Part shown: in pieces, positions 37,381 to 51,944 of the stretch | How positions within the stretch are numbered: position 1 is the first letter of the stretch | How the letters are laid out: each line of letters begins with the position of its first letter | Source of the DNA: Cichorium intybus | Taxonomy: Eukaryota > Streptophyta > Magnoliopsida > Asterales > Asteraceae | Direction: 5' to 3' | Assembly: GCA_023525715.1 (NCBI GenBank) | Contig: CM042012.1 | Coordinates: 119,742,298 to 119,806,297, forward strand | DNA length: 64,000 nt | Notes under the pieces: generated by a model | Told to the model about the DNA's origin: nothing | The model's database searches: none | The model's input: the letters and a program-made list of their open reading frames with translations, nothing else | Position numbers and translations under genes: made by a program

Positions 37381-38905
37381 AATGACCATAGCGGGTTCGA
37401 AAAGCGGTTTTGGGGATGTCTTCTTCCCGTACTCGAAGTTGGTGATAACCCGAGCGGAGGTCGATTTTTGACAAGCATGAAGCTCCTTGAAGTTGATCAA
37501 AAAGGTCGTCGATCCGAGGTAACGGATATCGGTTCTTGATGGTCAATTTATTTAATTCACGATAATCGATACACATACGAAACGAACCATCTTTCTTTTT
37601 GATGAAGAGAACCGGGGCTCCCCAGGGTGAAGTACTAGGGCGGATAAATCCCTTATCGGTTAATTCTTGGAGCTGACTTGCCAATTCTTGCATCTCGGTT
37701 GGAGCCAACCGATATGGAGACTTGGCTATGGGAGCAGCCTCAGGAACGAGATCGATGCGGAACTCTAGCTCACGTATTGGAGGGAGTCCAGATACATCAT
37801 TGGGAAAGATGTCGGGAAAGTCTCGTACAATCGGAATATCTTCGATCTTCTTTTTTTTGACATTTGTTTCCACCACATGGGTTAAGAAAGCCATGTATTC
37901 TTTACGTAGATATGATCGAGCTTGAGTACATGACATAAGACTAAGCTTTTTTGAACGAGTCTCGCCATAAATACGAAGACTTTGACCGTCGGCAAGAGGA
38001 ATACGAATAAACTTCTCGTAACATACTATTTCAGCATGGTTTTGGGATAGCCAATCCATTCCCACGATGATGTCGAAGCTACCAAGTTCCATAGGAACTA
38101 AATTGACGGAAAATTTATGACCGCAAAAATAGAAAGTGCAATCTTGGATGACTGCATTGAGTGAAATGTATTTTCCATTGGCGACTTCTACGGTAAAGTT
38201 TTCATCAAGAATCGTGCGAGGTGTGTGAAGTATGGGTTCAAATTCCAAAGACACAAAACTTTTATCGGCACCTGAATCAAAAAGTACTGACGTGTAGCAG
38301 TCATTTATGAGAAACGTACCATTTACGACCTTGTTATCGGTCTGTGCTTGGGTTGCGGTAATGACAAATGCTCGGCCTTTGGGAGCTGGAACCTGCATTG
38401 TTGGATTTGCCTGGGCTTGAGTGTTAATGATATTGACAAGCCTAGGACACGCGTTTCTGAAATGGGTGGGGTCACCACAGTTGAAGCATGTTCCAGTTGG
38501 ATACTGGGTTTGTGTTTGCTGATTTGAGGGAAGAGCGAATGGTCGTTGAGTTTTTGGTACACGGCATGTGTCCGCCAAGTGGCCATAGCGACCACAAGTC
38601 GTACAAAGGCGACACGGGCTGGTGGACATATGGTGATAGTTACAATGGTTACAGAGGGGGTGAGGTCCTGTATACGGCTTTTTGTTTGGTTGGGTGACTC
38701 GGGTGATAGGAGCAGCAGGGGTAATAACAGCATGGTTGTGGTGATGGCTTTTCCGCTTCTTTTTTTCGTGTCGGTGTGAGGACTCGGACTTGACAATTAG
38801 GGGAGTCTCAGGGGTTGGCTTTTCAGTTGTCATCTTTGAACCCTTGCGTGTGAGGACACCATCGTTCATATTATCCTCGTTGAGTTGACCTGCTATTTCA
38901 ATAGC
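37352..38905 (-). pseudogene. Gypsy-C gag C-terminus, protease and reverse transcriptase start
   Basis: The minus-strand frame continues gag after the D1 insertion. A basic H/K-rich linker is followed by two CCHC knuckles (CTTCGRYGHLADTC and CFNCGDPTHFRNAC), then the aspartic protease with VLFDSGADKSFVS and DIIVGMDWLS. Reverse transcriptase begins: SPYRLAPTEMQEL, GFIRPSTSPWGAPVLF, YRELNKLTIKNRYPLPRIDD, SKIDLRSGYHQLR. The frame fails after FTVMP because of the one-base deletion at 37359-37361. The protease DSG is intact, unlike in Copia-F. Confidence 0.93.
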
Positions 38906-38910
38906 GGATT

Positions 38911-39969
38911 TGACAACGCCTAGTAATATCAAGTATTTTAGGCGTTGTTGAGCCGTGTTTAAGTTAATTTATCATTATTAATTGGCTAATATCACTTACT
39001 TTTGTGTCAAAGTGCTTGGAAATGTTTTTAGTGTAAATGCAGGGGTTTTAGTGCAATTCTGGAGAAGTTGTGGAGCGAAAAAGGCAAAAAGATGGACCTG
39101 ACAGAAATAGAGGCGCTATCTCTTGAGATAGAGCCGCTATCGACAATAGAGCCGCTATTTCTTGAGATAGCGCCGCTATCTCGCGACCGGATAAAATCTT
39201 CGTTTTTGAATTTTAAACTCCGAAAGTCGGGATAAGGCAACACGCGCGTCACGGATTTTGCTTGGCCGCGGCGCGGAAACCCTAATTTCGCACTATTATA
39301 AATACCGGAGTCCCGTCCGACTTTTCACTCATCCCGGGACGCGAAGGAGGGATCCGAAGGCACAATTTCGTCAGTTTTTCAGTGGGAATCAATATTTTGG
39401 TTAGTAATTTGATTTTTCTATTGTTTTATCAACTCGGTATCGAGGTATTCCGCAATCAGGATTTCCGTCGATTACTCAATGTTTGTTTAGATTTATAGTT
39501 TCTGATTTCAGTAGCATTAGTCAGTAGTTAGATCTGATGTTTGATTGTGTGGCTTGGATTTGATGTTTGGTTTTTGAATTAAAAAGTTAATCATTCGGTT
39601 TATGGTTTATTTGTAATTTTCGGTATTTTGGATGTTTGAATGCTTGTTGATGTGTTTGGAACTATTTGTTGCTTCTGGATTTTGGACTTAGTTTCTGATT
39701 TCAGTAAGTAACATTAGTCTAGGATTTGGTTTGGTTTAGTTAGTTCATGTCTGATTTGGTTTTTGGCATTGGTCTTGGAATTGTGTTTTTAGTTGGTTTT
39801 TGGAAAAGTAGAAACAATACCGCTGACTGTAGAGTGACACTACAGTTGGTATACTGTCGTCTTTTCCTAACCACCAAACTCCTGCGGATCGACCCTGACT
39901 ACCATTGTACTAGTGAATGTTAGGTTATTTCTTATTTTTGACCGCATGACGACCTCTGCGTGCACGTCA
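38911..39969 (+). repeat. 5' LTR of D1
   Basis: TGACAACGCCTAG to GTGCACGTCA. A tandem, partly palindromic block at 39110-39182 is built on gagatagcgccgctatc/gatagagccgctat. It is followed by a CG-rich box (ccgcggcgcgg, 39266-39276) and the TATA box. The two D1 LTRs differ by about a dozen bases, mainly at the inner/outer 3' tip (ctctgcgtgcacgtca against caaggcgtgtca). Confidence 0.95.
39293..39304 (+). promoter_or_regulatory. TATA box of the D1 LTR with upstream CG-rich box
   Basis: CTATTATAAATA lies 17 bases after the CG-rich box ccgcggcgcgg and aaaccctaattt. The same arrangement is in the 3' LTR (TATA at 43140-43148). Promoter assignment rests on motif and LTR position only. Confidence 0.7.
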
Positions 39970-39974
39970 AATTT

Positions 39975-39992
39975 TGGCGCCGTTGCCGGGGA
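39975..39992 (+). other. Primer-binding site of D1 (tRNA-Asp type)
   Basis: TGGCGCCGTTGCCGGGGA starts five bases after the LTR end. It is the motif known from Athila/Calypso-type elements. It differs from every other element here except D2. Confidence 0.9.
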
Positions 39993-40076
39993 GTTGTGCG
40001 CTTAGGATAGACGATCAGTAGGGTTGTTTCTTTTGATGTTTGATTTGTTGATTTTTGGTATGTGTGCATCCTCATA

Positions 40077-41253
40077 ATGGGTGATTACATATACCCGAAT
40101 CAGTATTATGAAGATTATGAGAATCCGGCCGACACCTATTATGAGGATGATTCCTACAATTGATCATTCGATGACAATGGATGGTGGACCGAGGAGTCAT
40201 CTCAGCTTGAGAATTCTGTAACTTGGGCCCAACTTTGGGTCTTCATGTATAACAACTACCATGAGCAGAAGGACCAGGCTGAAGCTCTTGAAAAAGTGCA
40301 AGCTTCTTTAGATAGGTTAGAGGAAAGTTGGAAATGTTCACCACCTTCGCCAGAACCGGAGGTGAGTGATTTTTATACCAATGATAATGTGTGTGAACTT
40401 GCATCACCTGAATATGTGATGGAAGGGCATACACCTTGGGAAAGTCAAGAGACCACTGAGAGGGTCGAAAACGTTGTTGAGGAAGAGGTTGTAGGTGACA
40501 ATGCTACCTCAGACTCAACAACTTTTGATGTTTTTGATGTTTTTGAAAATGTTGATAATGTGGAGCTGGTGATGAGTGAATCCATACCATCACAAAAACA
40601 CTTTGGTTGATGAGGAGGTTGTGGAGGAGGCTGTAAGTGACAGTACAGACCCCAGCCCAACGATCCCTGAAATTGTTGAAGTTGTTGATACTATTGGGAA
40701 AGGGGGTGTAGATGACAATACTACCTCCGAACCTAGAATTTTTGAAAATTTTGAGTCTTTTGAAAGTAAGGATCTGGTGCTAGGTGACTTTATACTACCA
40801 CCAGATCAAACCAGTCGCTCACTCTTGGTGCCGATCCACCTGTTGGACGATAATCAAGAAGATGATGCCGACGAGTTGATATTTGAAAATAATAAACATG
40901 ATTTTATCGCCACTCATGATCCATTCATGAATGGAAAATTAGATGTGATAAATACCATCGACGAGGACATTTGGAAGCATCCCGATATGTTGCCTTCCGA
41001 TTCCATTCGATTGGAAAATTTTTATTGGTACTGCAAGCCAAAATTGCAAACTGAAGATAGCACACGCGATGCAAGTAAAATGAAATCTGCAAAACAATTA
41101 CTGGGAGAGGCACTGGGCACGCTCCATGTTAAGCCGATGATGTTGAAAATACACCGTAGGAAGGACCGAGCTTGGAGGTTTAAAGCTACTTCTAAGCATT
41201 CGCGCGGAATAATCAGGAAACGGAAACCGGGGCAGCAGCAGAGGAACCGGTAA
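40077..41253 (+). pseudogene. D1 ORF-A, acidic protein of unknown function (about 390 codons)
   Basis: The ATG at 40077 lies 85 bases after the primer site and starts MGDYIYPNQYYEDYENPADT. The frame is interrupted by TGA at 40161 and by a one-base insertion in an A run near 40587-40591. After that it continues to 41253. The product is rich in Asp and Glu (EEEVVGDNATSDSTTF, VVEEAVSDSTDPSPT) with a basic end (RRKDRAWRFKATSKHSR, KRKPGQ). It has no zinc knuckle, protease or transmembrane segment. It is closely similar to D2 ORF-A throughout, and the lesions differ between the two. Its place is that of gag, but I recognise no gag domain. Confidence 0.8.
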
Positions 41254-42740
41254 ACCATTCGACCCGGGGAAATCGGAGTATGGAATCAACGAAGGGACGG
41301 TGGTGACTGAAATTCAGCAGAGTCAAATGGTGTACGATCCACCGTAGCCATTGGATGACGGTCCAGCTAAAAGACCGACAAAGAAGCGCTTTCGGGAGGC
41401 AACCCGCTTTTCGATAAGTATTTTCTTTTATTTTTATTTTTATTTTTATTTCCATTTTTATTCTTGGTCAAAATATCATTGAAGATAATCATTGTTGAGT
41501 GCGATACGGTATGACCCAAGTGTGGGGTGACCATGAGGGATTCGAACGGAAAAACAAAACAATGCACGCGCCGCCAACACCATCAAACCGCGACGCGGGT
41601 CGAGGAGAGACCCGATGCACAGGGGCTTTTTGCGCATACTCGCGACGCGGACATCTTCATTTGGCGCCGCGGACTTTCAGCTTTGGTCGATGGACACTGG
41701 ATCTCATAGCATTTACGCGTCGCGGCCTTGACACTCCGGCGTCGCGGAAACGGGGAATCAGCAAGAAGGACAGGAACTCGCAATGTGTAATCTTCTTTTG
41801 TATTTTGAAACTTTTATATTTTTAATGTGTTTTGTTAGTGTGAAGAGTATCTAGCCAAACCATGATTGCTGTACCAATTGATGGAGTTGCATAACGCAAG
41901 TGTGGGGTCACCATACCCCTACACTCGTGTTATGCCGGCGTGTTTACTGTTGCGCCCCCACTCCCGAATTTCATCGTGAATGACGTGAACAATCGACCCT
42001 GTTACTGTATGATCCCGACAATCGAGCAATTCGCCGTTTCAAAAAGGGGTAACTCTTTCTCCCTTGTTTTGAATTAATTTTTGTACAACGGGGACGTTGT
42101 ACGGTTTTAAGTGTGGGGTGTGGACGGTCGAAAGAGTATTTTTGAAATTTTTGCAGGAAAAGACCAATTTTCAAAATTTTAGCAATTTTTCAAAAATTTT
42201 ATTAGATTGTAATTTTGAAACGAATAATTTGTGAATGTTATAGCATTGGTATTTTTCGAGAAATACCATTTAGTTGTGATCATGCTAGTAGTTTAGTCAA
42301 ATAAGTAGAGTTTTAAGAGTTAGAAGATTGGAGTGTTTTAAGATTGGAATTTAGGAAGGAAAAGTCAGTCAGTGGCCTTTGTTGTTCGAGCCAGTAGGTC
42401 TAAAATGGGTGGGCCTTATGCACCTTACCACCTAAGATCATCTGGTCTGGGATGGTATTTCTGAAAGCTCGCTACACGGACAACATCGAAAGTCATGGAC
42501 AATTCCTTAATGGCCTTTAGAATCTGAACGAGTAAGTACACTTCATTGTGGACAGAAAGTTTGTAATCAAGGGTTCTTTAGAAAGTCATGAATTCCAAAA
42601 GATATTCTGGTTATGTTTTCACAAACTATTTCAATCTAACTCTTAGGACAATAAGCTTTGAAATTAAACACATTCAAAAATTGTTTGAGTCTTAGTTAAA
42701 ATCTGTTAAAAACTCTCTTGCTTGGGGACAAGCAAGGCAC
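41254..42740 (+). other. D1 3' non-coding region with repeated PPT-like motifs
   Basis: The exact 11-mer AAGTGTGGGGT occurs at 41518-41528, 41898-41908, 42109-42119 and 42741-42751; the last is the true polypurine tract at the 3' LTR. A cluster of CG-rich boxes (cgcgacgcggg, cgcgacgcgg, gcgccgcgg, cgcgtcgcgg) lies at 41588-41755. The part from 42360 to 42640 matches D2 51985-52350 on the opposite strand. Confidence 0.8.
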
Positions 42741-42754
42741 AAGTGTGGGGTGTT

Positions 42755-43809
42755 TGACAACGCCTAGTAATATCAAGTATTTTAGGCGTTGTTGAGCCGT
42801 GTTTAAGTTAATTTATCATTATTAATTGGCTAATATCACTTACTTTTGTGTCAAAGTGCTTGGAAATGTTTTTAGTGTAAATGCAGGGGTTTTAGTGCAA
42901 TTCTGGAGAAGTTGTGGAGCGAAAAAGGCAAAAAGATGGACCTGACAGAAATAGAGGCGCTATCTCTTGAGATAGAGCCGCTATCGACAATAGAGCCGCT
43001 ATTTCTTGAGATAGCGCCGCTATCTCGCGACCGGATAAAATCTTCGTTTTTGAATTTTAAACTCCGAAAGTCGGGATAAGGTAACACGCGCGTCGCGGAT
43101 TTTGCTTGGCCGCGGCGCGGAAACCCTAATTTCGCACTATTATAAATACCGGAGTCCCGTCCGACTTTTCACTCATCCCGGGACGCGAAGGAGGGATCCG
43201 AAGGCACAATTTCGTCAGTTTTTCAGTGGGAATCAATATTTTGGTTAGTAATTTGATTTTTCTATTGTTTTATCAACTCGGTATCGAGGTATTCCGCAAT
43301 CGGGATTTCCGTCGATTACTCAATGTTTGTTTAGATTTATAGTTTCTGATTTCAGTAGCATTAGTCAGTAGTTAGATCTGATGTTTGATTGTGTGGCTTG
43401 GATTTGATGTTTGGTTTTTGAATTAAAAAGTTAATCATTCGGTTTATGGTTTATTTGTAATTTTCGGTATTTTGGATGTTTGAATGCTTGTTGATGTGTT
43501 TGGAACTATTTGTTGCTTCTGGATTTTGGACTTAGTTTCTGATTTCAGTAAGTAACATTAGTCTAGGATTTGGTTTGGTTTAGTTAGTTCATGTCTGATT
43601 TGGTTTTTGGCATTGGTCTTGGAATTGTGTTTTTAGTTGGTTTTTGGAAACGTAGAAACAATACCGCTGACTGTAGAGTGACACTACAGTTGGTATACTG
43701 TCGTCTTGTCCTAACCACCAAACTCCTACGGATCGACCCTGACTACCACTGTACTAGTGTGTGTTAGGTATTTTCTTATTTTTGACCGCACGACGACCAA
43801 GGCGTGTCA
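42755..43809 (+). repeat. 3' LTR of D1
   Basis: TGACAACGCCTAG to GGCGTGTCA, preceded by the polypurine tract AAGTGTGGGGTGTT and followed by ggatt. Confidence 0.95.
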
Positions 43810-43814
43810 GGATT

Positions 43815-44433
43815 CCAGGGTAGATGGCCTGCTGCTGGTCACCGAATCACGGATCTGGCGCGGTAACCCTTTGATGTAGCGGCGTATTGCAGTTTTCATA
43901 GGTTGAACCATGTGAGGTAGGAGTCTCGAGAGATCATGGAATCTATTGGTATAGGTCGCGTTATCGCCACCCACCTGTTTCAGATTCCAAAATTCATCCT
44001 CGAGAGTTTGTAATTCGCTGTCAGGGCAGAACTTCTCCCTCATGCGTTCCTTTAGTTTTGGCCAGGTTATTCCCAATGCAACAGCCTCTCCCTTTGTCCG
44101 TTTTTCTAGGTTCCACCATGTGAGAGCATGACCTTGGAGGCACCCTGTAGCATGACGAACCATCAGGTCCTCAGGGCACTCGCTGTGGATGAAAGTACTC
44201 TCCATTTCTTCAATCCATGTGAGGAGTGCGGTGGCACCATCGATGCCTTTGAAGTAAGGCGGATTACAGCTACGAAAGTGCTTAAACGAGCAACGATGAG
44301 TGGTTGCTGGAGCTTGCGGCTGAAGAGCTTGAAGATGGGTTGCAATTGTTGGGATGACATTTGCTACCTCCTTAGCGATAAGGGCGGCTAGCCTTCGGTT
44401 GTTACGAGCAGCGTATGGGGGTTGTAATGGCAT
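43815..44433 (-). pseudogene. Gypsy-C gag N-terminal part, split by D1
   Basis: The minus-strand ATG at 44433 (MPLQPPYAARNNRRLAALIA) opens a retrotransposon gag domain: FRSCNPPYFKGIDGATALL, WIEEMESTF, CLQGHALTWWNLEKR, WPKLKERMREKF and LPRQIRDSV. The frame runs into the D1 LTR and stops at once. On the other side of D1 the frame continues with the linker and zinc knuckles. Gag forms the particle. The D1 insertion alone is enough to inactivate it. Confidence 0.93.
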
Positions 44434-45244
44434 CTATGAGAAACACGCATATGGACTTGTGAGTTATTTGTAAATTGATTATGGAAATTAAGTTTGTAGA
44501 CATTGTTGGGTAAAATGATTGTAAAACACTTGTTGGGCCAGGGTTAGGAGTGTTGGGCACCTTTTGGGCTTTCCATGGGTACTAAATGTGAAGTATGTAG
44601 CAATTGCGTGGGCCCCTACAATACTAAGTTTTCACATGTTTTTCCCACTTCAAGGCCCATTAGGGAACTCGATAGTCCAATGAGTTGGCCATTTTGGAGT
44701 GTATCCTTTCGGATACGTTTGATAAGGTCGGGTATTTTGATGGCTCAAAAGTAATGTGAGTGACGCGCTTTGGCCTATAGGTTTGGGAACTCTCGCCTTT
44801 GGTCCCAAGGTAAGCAAACTGGTCCCTCGGTTGATTGGGATGTATACGAATGCTTACCTAGTCAGGACTTTCGGGCTACCGGCACCTCCCCCTTCCAGTT
44901 ACTACGCGTCCATTACTTTGATCCTACCCAACTAGAGTGGATGACTTTTAATTTCCTATGAGCTCTAAGGAATATATATGTATATAAATTTTTATTTTGA
45001 AACCATTTGAGTATGTATGTGATTTTAAGAGAAAGAGGAGAAAATTCACAAGTGTATGCACACATATAAGTGTCGGGAATAATACGTAAGCACATAAGGG
45101 AGCAATTAGCACACAAAGGTATTCCTAGGATTTTCTAAGTGCGAATTGCATGCAGTTGTGTGTGCATTTTATAAACTAGCATACGAGAGGACCCTAGAGG
45201 CTATAGACTAGGTCAAGGCAATTAACATAATTCCCTATAGTCAA
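44434..45244 (-). other. Gypsy-C leader between primer site and gag
   Basis: About 0.8 kb without a supported ORF. A short open stretch at 44770-44961 on the plus strand has no recognisable content. This untranslated leader is usual for chromoviruses. Confidence 0.7.
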
Positions 45245-45245
45245 G

Positions 45246-45258
45246 GGCTCTGATACCA
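45246..45258 (-). other. Primer-binding site of Gypsy-C (tRNA-iMet)
   Basis: The minus strand reads TGGTATCAGAGCC, three bases from the right LTR (45262). It fixes the orientation. Confidence 0.93.
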
Positions 45259-45261
45259 ATC

Positions 45262-48045
<2,784 letters not shown>

Positions 48046-48300
48046 GGCACTATTATAGATTCCTCGGTAATGCACTTCCTGAGTTGCGAGATGTGGAACG
48101 TGTCGTGAATCTGGCTAATCTGATTGGGCAGCTCCAACCGGTAAGCTACCTTACCTACCCGCATGATGATTCGATATGGTCCAATGCACCTAGGGCCAAG
48201 CCTTCCTCGCTTCCTAAATCGAATAACTCCCTTCCAAGGAGATACTTTAGAAGAACAAAATCCCCAACCTAAAACTCGAGACCGAACTTCCAATCTCGTA
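48046..48300 (-). pseudogene. Gypsy-B integrase C-terminal remnant
   Basis: The minus strand reads KVSPWKGVIRFRKRGRLGPR, CIGPYRIIMRVGKVAYRLEL and HDTFHISQLRKCITEES, the integrase tail just before the chromodomain. It stops at the Gypsy-C junction, and the chromodomain itself is at 32138-32310. Further upstream (48260-48330) a frameshifted and stopped VGDFVLLK segment is just recognisable. No catalytic core was found beyond this. Confidence 0.85.
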
Positions 48301-50828
48301 ATTTCTCTCCCAAATGCACGCTACAGAACGTGTCGAATTGCACAGCCTCAACTAAGAGATCTAGAAGTTGCAACGAGCCTAACTAAACCATAAATTCCAT
48401 TTACTACACTAACGATGATCCGATATACTGGGGGTCCAACTTCCCAGTACAACGGTACCTTAACGACAAAACCCTGACCGATAAGCTCAGTCCTTACACT
48501 GTATATTATCATGATTCTTCTTCCAGCTCAAAACGGTCTACAATCTCTTCCTGAACACACAGAAGTCCTGACACCTTTTCCCGTACGACTTCTTGCACAA
48601 GAGATCATTTCTCGTGTGCTAACCATTATCCTAAAGGACTCTACCAACGTTACATAGGAGACTGCAACTCCCACCACACTAAGAACATGATCTCGAAAAA
48701 CTCCTTCAAGCGTCTACATCACCATCCAGAGCACCATATCATGATGCACAATATTGAAACAAAGTTGAGTGTCGAAAACTTTACGAACCTTATCCTAAAC
48801 TCTAAGTGAGATGCACCTCCTTACCTGATATCACCATCCAGAGCACCATATCGGGGTACCTTCTCCTGAGTCTTAACAACATCCACCCTCAACATATACT
48901 ATAATAGACTCAAAGCGAGCACTCCTGCTCCAACGGTCTACGACATCCTCAATTTTATCATCACACTGAGGGAGTTCCTTGTTACTTCCGCGACGAACCC
49001 ATAAAGGCATTCCTCCAAATTCTACCTCAGTAACCTTCGGAGACCAAATTAACTACAAGTCCTTTGGTGATTGGCCTTGACCTTCCCACCGATCAAACAT
49101 CTCTCCACTTATCCATTCCCACTTCCTTACCGGCCAGATCACCAATAATCCTCTCAATATCGTATACATCCACGTCACCCCTCGGGCAAACGAAAAACTT
49201 GACACGAACTCTTCGTTCATCACCGCACAAAAACCCCGTCTATATCTGACATCCAAAATGACCATAATGGGTTAGCCATCCTCCGCTAACCCACCCCACA
49301 CCTTCATTTACCCGAACTATCTCACCTAAAGGCGTTCCTTTCTACGGTTTCACATCTAAATCCTTATCTTAAATCCGATCAGCCCAGTCTTCATGCTGCC
49401 CTTGGTTTTCATTCCTACCAGCTAAGCAGTCATCAGCAAAATCAAGGCAGTCTTCACCTCAACTAATCCGGCAAATGCGATCATGGAGGGGTCCATAATC
49501 ATCTCCCATCCTACTGAACAATCCAAGGGTACTAATCTTCGACACCCAGGTAACCATTATATCCTCCCGTACAGAAATCATCTGCCCCACAAACCAATCT
49601 GACCAATCAGCCCGCTATAACCGTATATGGTACTCGAGGGAACACGACGCAGTACTGCTACAATAAAGCACCCGGCACTCCCGATCAGCACGAAGTACTC
49701 ACCAGAACACAGCACAGTACCACCTCAACATAGTACACTCCATCCGACAACACCATATCTCTCACCGAGGCACGAGGGGGCACAACCTTGAACAAGGCAC
49801 AGTACCCCGGTACCCACATGAGATATTGATCCTCCACGACGAAAAAATCTTAATCGATCACTAACCAATAAGACCCAATGCTCCTGGCCAACGCTTATCC
49901 TTGTTCCTAGCATCGCTTATGTTATCCGAATAACATAACCCTCGTCCTGTCTTGATCTCATCGTTACTTAATACGTTGCTTCTACGCTGATCCTTCACGA
50001 TCGATACACAATCTCACCAAAACATTACCTTTAAAATCTCGCTCCGACCTCTTCCTAACTTTGCCCAGCCTTTCCTGCCTGGGAAGGCTTCACGGCTCAC
50101 GATACTTTCCTTCATTGAACTATTGACTAGCGCTCCTGAGATGAGCTGTCGCATATGACACATTCCTTAATTTGAAGACTTTTGTCCTACACGCATAACT
50201 CTTGTTGAAGCCTGAAGTGGATTCCCGGTCTCTGAATAATTCCTCTACGTCAATCCTTCTGAGTATCAGTCCATGCAGGCAGAACCCTTGTGTTCCAAGT
50301 CACCATAGCTTGCACAGTCTTGCAGTCGACCCAACAGGTCGCATTGTCTCCTCAGCCCGGCGTCTCACCTTCCATGCTCTGCCCTTTTTATGCTAAAACT
50401 CGACTCTCTCGCTCCTACTGTTGTCAAGGTCCTGAGTTGAAACGAAATACAATCGTCCAACGTTCTCCACGCCTTAATGGAAATAATCAAGACTCCCATG
50501 GAAGTGACCACACATCCCTAGCATGGCCAAGATCCTTGCCTTTTCGCAATGCATACAACCTCCAACCGCTTCCTTTAATTCGTAGAATTCCCTTTACTCA
50601 AAGCTATTCCAAACACCTTTACCCTAAGTTGAAAAGCTACTCGATGCACCAATAACCACTTGCTAGCTCCAGCATGCAATGACACTCCCATCTTCCTCCT
50701 CCAAGCTACAACTTTCCCTTTTCAAGGCCTTAGCCCCTGTCGGCGAGCTCCCTGCCTTGTCAGATCGCGGGTATCCATCCCCACGCCGTCTCTCTCACTG
50801 CCATGAGACTTCCATCCTCAATGGTCGG
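48301..50828 (-). other. Gypsy-B interior, unrecognisable, first part
   Basis: This stretch should hold integrase core and reverse transcriptase if Gypsy-B were intact, but I see none of their motifs in any frame. It is relatively C-rich on the plus strand. A 24-bp phrase (tcaccatccagagcaccata core) occurs twice, near 48719 and 48832. An acagtac phrase recurs at 49640-49805. It may be highly decayed pol or foreign filler sequence. Confidence 0.5.
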
Positions 50829-50833
50829 TTATG

Positions 50834-51944
50834 TGACACGCGCAGAGGTCGTCGTGCGGTCAAAAATAAGAGAAATGCCTAACACACACTAGTATAGCAG
50901 TAGTCAGGGTCGATCCACATGAGCTTCGTGGTTAGACTAGATGAGAGATTACCAACTAATAGTGTCACGGCTATAGTCGGAGGATCTGGTTTCTATTTTT
51001 CTATCACTAGCAATTGAGACAATGATCAAACACTCAAGCCAAGCTAAGCTATGTCCAAATGACCTAGTCACTTTCTGAAATCAGAAGTACATCTCTGAAT
51101 CAGAAGCAATCAAAAGCATCCAAACAAGCCAAACCGAGCAAAGCATAAACTAGCCACTAACTACAGTCCTATTGAATAGTTACTAGTCAAGGTTTAATGC
51201 TTACCAAATAACCTAATTAGCTACTGATTTCAGCTAAGAAAAACAGTCCTAACAAGGTCCAAAACAATTTCCAAAACACAATCAATCAATCAAACCAAAC
51301 ACAAACATCCAAAACACCGAAAAGCTACGATTAAATGTAACCAAATGCTTTTCATTCACCAAATCTGAATTCCAATCACAAAACAGTAACCAAATGTTTC
51401 TAAAATCAGAAACTAAGTGCTCAAAGTCAGTGGTTGTCACTCCCAAAGACTTTAGCTACAAAACTACTTACTACTAAAAAGAAATTAAATCCAAAAACAT
51501 AAAATACCAATTGTGAGCTTGCTGAAATGAAATCTTGGAGTCAAAGAGCTTCAAGGTCGATGTTTACACCCGGGTCTTTGCTAGGGTTTTCGGCTGGAAA
51601 TGCATCTATTTATACTTGCAAATTTCCCGCAACCGCGCCGCGTAGAAATGAAATCCGCGGCGCGCGTACTTATCTTTCCCCGTTTTCTTCGGCATTTGAA
51701 TGTGTTCCACCGCCTTAAGCCCGCGTCGCGCATAGTTGATTCCCGCGGCGCGCGTACGAGTTCTCTTGATTTTTCATTCCTTCCCAACTTCTTCCTTTTG
51801 CACGCTTTTAGTCCCTGTTTCTATTCTTTTTCTCCAAACAAGTCCTGGCACGAAAAGTGAGAATACCCAGACATATTTGATATAATTTTATCATGAACAG
51901 GGCTCAACAACGCCTAAAATACTTGATATCACTAGGCGTTGTCA
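50834..51944 (-). repeat. 3' LTR of D2 (left copy)
   Basis: Plus-strand TGACACGCGCAGAGG to CACTAGGCGTTGTCA. CG-rich boxes lie at 51633-51642, 51655-51666, 51721-51731 and 51743-51755. The TATA box (sense) is at 51606-51615. Its U3 differs from D1, which has gatagcgccgctatc repeats in that place. Confidence 0.95.

Larger units (their letters stand above)
38911..43809 (+). mobile_element. Element D1: non-autonomous Athila-like LTR element
   Basis: A 4,899-bp element flanked by 5-bp duplications ggatt (38906-38910 and 43810-43814), inserted in the gag of Gypsy-C; the two gag halves are in phase across the duplication. LTRs of 1,059 and 1,055 bp and a TGGCGCCGTTGCCGGGGA primer site identify the Athila/Tat side of Gypsy. 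The interior is 2.8 kb, with ORF-A (broken) and no gag, protease, reverse transcriptase or integrase. It corresponds to D2 with the ORF-B region deleted. Confidence 0.95.

Noticed and set aside
50290..50655. 121-aa plus-strand frame in the Gypsy-B interior
   Set aside because: No domain, antisense to the host element, no ATG context or homology visible.
51527..51860. Frames repeated at 51527-51860 and 57001-57334
   Set aside because: Identical because they are in the two D2 LTRs; antisense and without motifs.
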